A stretch of 64,000 nt of DNA from Arenibacter palladensis (GTDB lineage Bacteria; Bacteroidota; Bacteroidia; Flavobacteriales; Flavobacteriaceae). Every line of letters starts with the position of its first letter. Within the stretch, counting starts at the first letter, position 1. Below are positions 62,327 through 64,000 of the stretch, piece after piece. The notes under the pieces were generated by a model. The model saw only the letters and a program-made list of their open reading frames with translations. It searched no databases and was not told where the DNA came from. A program made the position numbers and the translations under genes. Where the stretch lies: positions 313,795 through 377,794 of the forward strand of contig NZ_FQUX01000002.1 of NCBI RefSeq assembly GCF_900129275.1, read 5' to 3'.

Positions 62327-63627
62327 CCTTATTCACAATTATACCAGTTAAGGGAATTAAAAAGAATTTCCTGAAACCGGTAGCCACATTGATTGTTCTT
62401 TTTCTCCGCAATTTTATTTTGTGAATGAACAGGTTCCCATATTTTAAAAAAACCGTTCACACTTTATACTTAGAATTATTTAAAATGATGGTTATGGCTT
62501 TATAATAATATATATTTAGGGACATTATTGAACTTTGGTCCATCCAAAAATGGATACTTAAAATAAATGGGTTCCGGTTCAAATCAAATGACCCTTTAAA
62601 GCAACGGCTGTTATTTTTTATATTTTGATTCAAGCGGTGCAAGAACTATTCTTATACCAATAAAAATTTATTAATATTAATCTTGATCGAAATTTAAAAT
62701 CAATATGTCTTCCCTATTCCAAAAGGACAGAATTACCTTTAACGGCCCAGCATCAATAGTGCTTTAAACAAAATGGCCCATTCCTTCGCATAGTTATTAG
62801 ATTGAATTTAAATACCTTAACGCCAATTACCCGAATGATCTACGGACCATGGCATTAACCTAAATTATTCCCTATACGAAAGGTTGCGGTAAAACGCTAC
62901 ATGTACATAGAAAAAAAATATCCGGACTTCAAAAATGGCTTAATACTTTGTTTCAGAAATAGGCCCAAAGGACTCATAGGCCCACATAACATTGATCCAG
63001 TTGACAATTGAAATTATTTCCATTTTAAGTTTTAGGGGAGGATGGAAATTCTATGTGATGGGGCCATTATACCATTAACCGCGCTACGAACGATTTTCAG
63101 CCATGGAACTATTGTCTATTCATGCAATCCTATTCTGTATTATAATGTCAAGGTTGATTCAATACCTAGGTGTTCGTTGGGATTATTTTTTATTAACCGA
63201 AAATTAGTTTAACATCGTCGCTACCCATAATCTCATTAAAGATTAATTATTCTTCGTAGAAGACGTCAATCATTAGATTTGGTTGCTTCAGCCGAATTAA
63301 AATTAACAAACCAAAGTATTTTGATCATTTATGAGACCTATTTTGAACTTGCAACAGCCTTATGGAAATACTTGCCGGCCAGCCGCCATCTGGGGTGTCT
63401 CGGTTTGGGAAGGACAAGTTCATTAAATCCCAAATACCTATATTTTCAAGGTATAAACAGATGCCAGCCAATACTCGGCTTATGGAATTAAATTAGGTAA
63501 AAAACAAGTTGTGTTGATTAAAACTGTAATAATCTGAACCCAAGCCTATTTAATAGTTAATAATTCAGATGATAAAATAAATGGGGCAATCTTCTATCCA
63601 AACAGAAAAGAGGCTAGATTTGGATTT
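62327..63627. other. Gap of 1.3 kb, no supported gene, possible decayed sequence
   Basis: AT-rich, with stops in all frames over most of its length. It contains promoter candidate B (62873-62901). Around 63280-63500 open stretches without starts alternate between frames (for example DASQYSAYGIKLGKKQVV in one frame), which suggests an old gene. I could not name it. No tRNA or repeat array was seen. Confidence 0.5.
62873..62901 (-). promoter_or_regulatory. Candidate ECF-sigma promoter B
   Basis: On the minus strand TGTAGCG, 16 bases, then CGTATA. It points toward the sigma gene but is 540 bases upstream of its start, so it would imply a long leader, a small unseen gene, or a relic promoter. 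Confidence 0.3.
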
Positions 63628-63990
63628 ATGAAAAGTGTCAGAAATACCTTGTTTTCAAATAGCGAAACTTTCGGAGGACTTGTGGAAAATTCTTTGCCCG
63701 ATATGCCAGAAATACCCATATGCTCCTTTTCAGGTAAACCTGCTGATTATTATATTGGTTTATCCGGTCCAGGTCATCATGATGAAATTAGATTATTGGG
63801 GCCAATATGCTCGAAGTTTGTTGAAACGGCCATTGTCAATGTATTGGGGCAGGGAGTGGACAACATACAATGGCCGGTTATTTTGGATTTGAAAAAGAAT
63901 ATATACTATCATTCCCATGATGCCCATTTAAAAGGGCATTCCGCAATCATGGGTTGGAAGAATCGGATAATTTCCAAAGCAAAGGAATAA
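63628..63990 (+). CDS. Hypothetical protein, N-terminus uncertain
   Basis: A 120-residue frame with balanced composition (SFSGKPADYYIGLSGPGHHD, then IRLLGPICSKFVETAIVNVL and WPVILDLKKNIYYHSHDAHL). The frame stays open without an ATG for 30 codons further upstream (from 63538, TQAYLIVNNSDDKINGAIFY), which reads like protein too, so this may be the C-terminal remainder of a larger gene. I do not recognise a family. It ends just before the window edge, with a normal stop. Confidence 0.45.
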   Translation: MKSVRNTLFSNSETFGGLVENSLPDMPEIPICSFSGKPADYYIGLSGPGHHDEIRLLGPICSKFVETAIVNVLGQGVDNIQWPVILDLKKNIYYHSHDAHLKGHSAIMGWKNRIISKAKE

Positions 63991-64000
63991 TCGTTGTAGG

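Noticed and set aside
62457-62642. 61-codon minus-strand frame upstream of the sigma gene
   Set aside because: AT-driven composition, no motif and no promoter at the right distance; considered because promoter B points this way.
63279-63491. 70-codon plus-strand frame near the right end
   Set aside because: TTG start, uneven composition and competing open stretches in another frame; treated as possible gene remains only.

Overview
The window reads as chromosomal DNA of a marine-type Flavobacteriaceae bacterium (Bacteroidota). The signs are a type IX secretion (Por) sorting tail, a SusC-style TonB-dependent receptor with an N-terminal carboxypeptidase-regulatory domain, Bacteroidetes Tra/Mob conjugation genes, ~800-residue FtsX/MacB permeases ending in NPVKSLRTE, an ECF sigma factor paired with a beta-barrel protein, a Flavobacteriaceae-type 56-residue membrane protein, and few Shine-Dalgarno sequences. 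No rRNA, tRNA, CRISPR array or intact insertion sequence was found. Genus cannot be fixed from the sequence alone.

Region 1 (1-23.4 kb) is AT-rich accessory DNA with long non-coding gaps and visible gene decay. It holds a 5'-truncated serine hydrolase; a CNGKC-motif small protein, TonB receptor and DJ-1/PfpI lipoprotein cluster; a beta-helix lipoprotein gene broken by two frameshifts; a TIM-barrel glycosidase-like protein; a small outer-membrane barrel; a second serine hydrolase; a membrane AraC regulator; an acyltransferase/esterase pair; a tail-fibre-like protein; a 938-residue T9SS-secreted PKD protein; and a DinB protein. Two clearly paralogous cytosolic AraC regulators (12.2-13.1 kb and 21.9-22.9 kb) bracket the last part. 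Several starts in this region share one upstream architecture, TTTTTGAC-N24-TANNTT, which I read as a common promoter class.

Region 2 (23.4-37.7 kb, perhaps to 38.35 kb) is a conjugative element that is visibly less AT-rich. In transcription order on the minus strand it has an excisionase-like HTH protein, a replication-type protein, a DnaC-like ATPase, TraE-F-G-I-J-K-M-N (a complete-looking inner core of a Bacteroidetes type IV secretion system), Ssb, RadC, a BfmA/MobA-type protein, a MobB relaxase and a VirD4-type coupling protein. An amidase sits on the opposite strand. A hairpin-rich 450-base gap beside mobA is the best oriT candidate. No integrase, and no TraA-D, L, O, P or Q, is visible.

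Region 3 (39.0-59.2 kb) is one functional block: a histidine kinase and NtrC-type sigma-54 activator, divergent from a TolC protein, an HlyD-type adaptor, a MacB-like ATPase, five tandem FtsX/MacB permeases and a second, sequence-divergent ATPase. A sigma-54-like box lies in front of tolC. This looks like a two-component-controlled tripartite export system with an expanded permease set.

Region 4 (59.2-64 kb) has a two-FN3 surface lipoprotein, a protein that combines an inner-membrane helix with a C-terminal outer-membrane barrel, and an ECF sigma factor. Two copies of a TGTAGCG-N16-CGTA element (one directly upstream of the FN3 lipoprotein) may be the promoter read by that sigma factor. The last kilobase is mostly decayed or non-coding apart from one unrecognised 120-residue reading frame.
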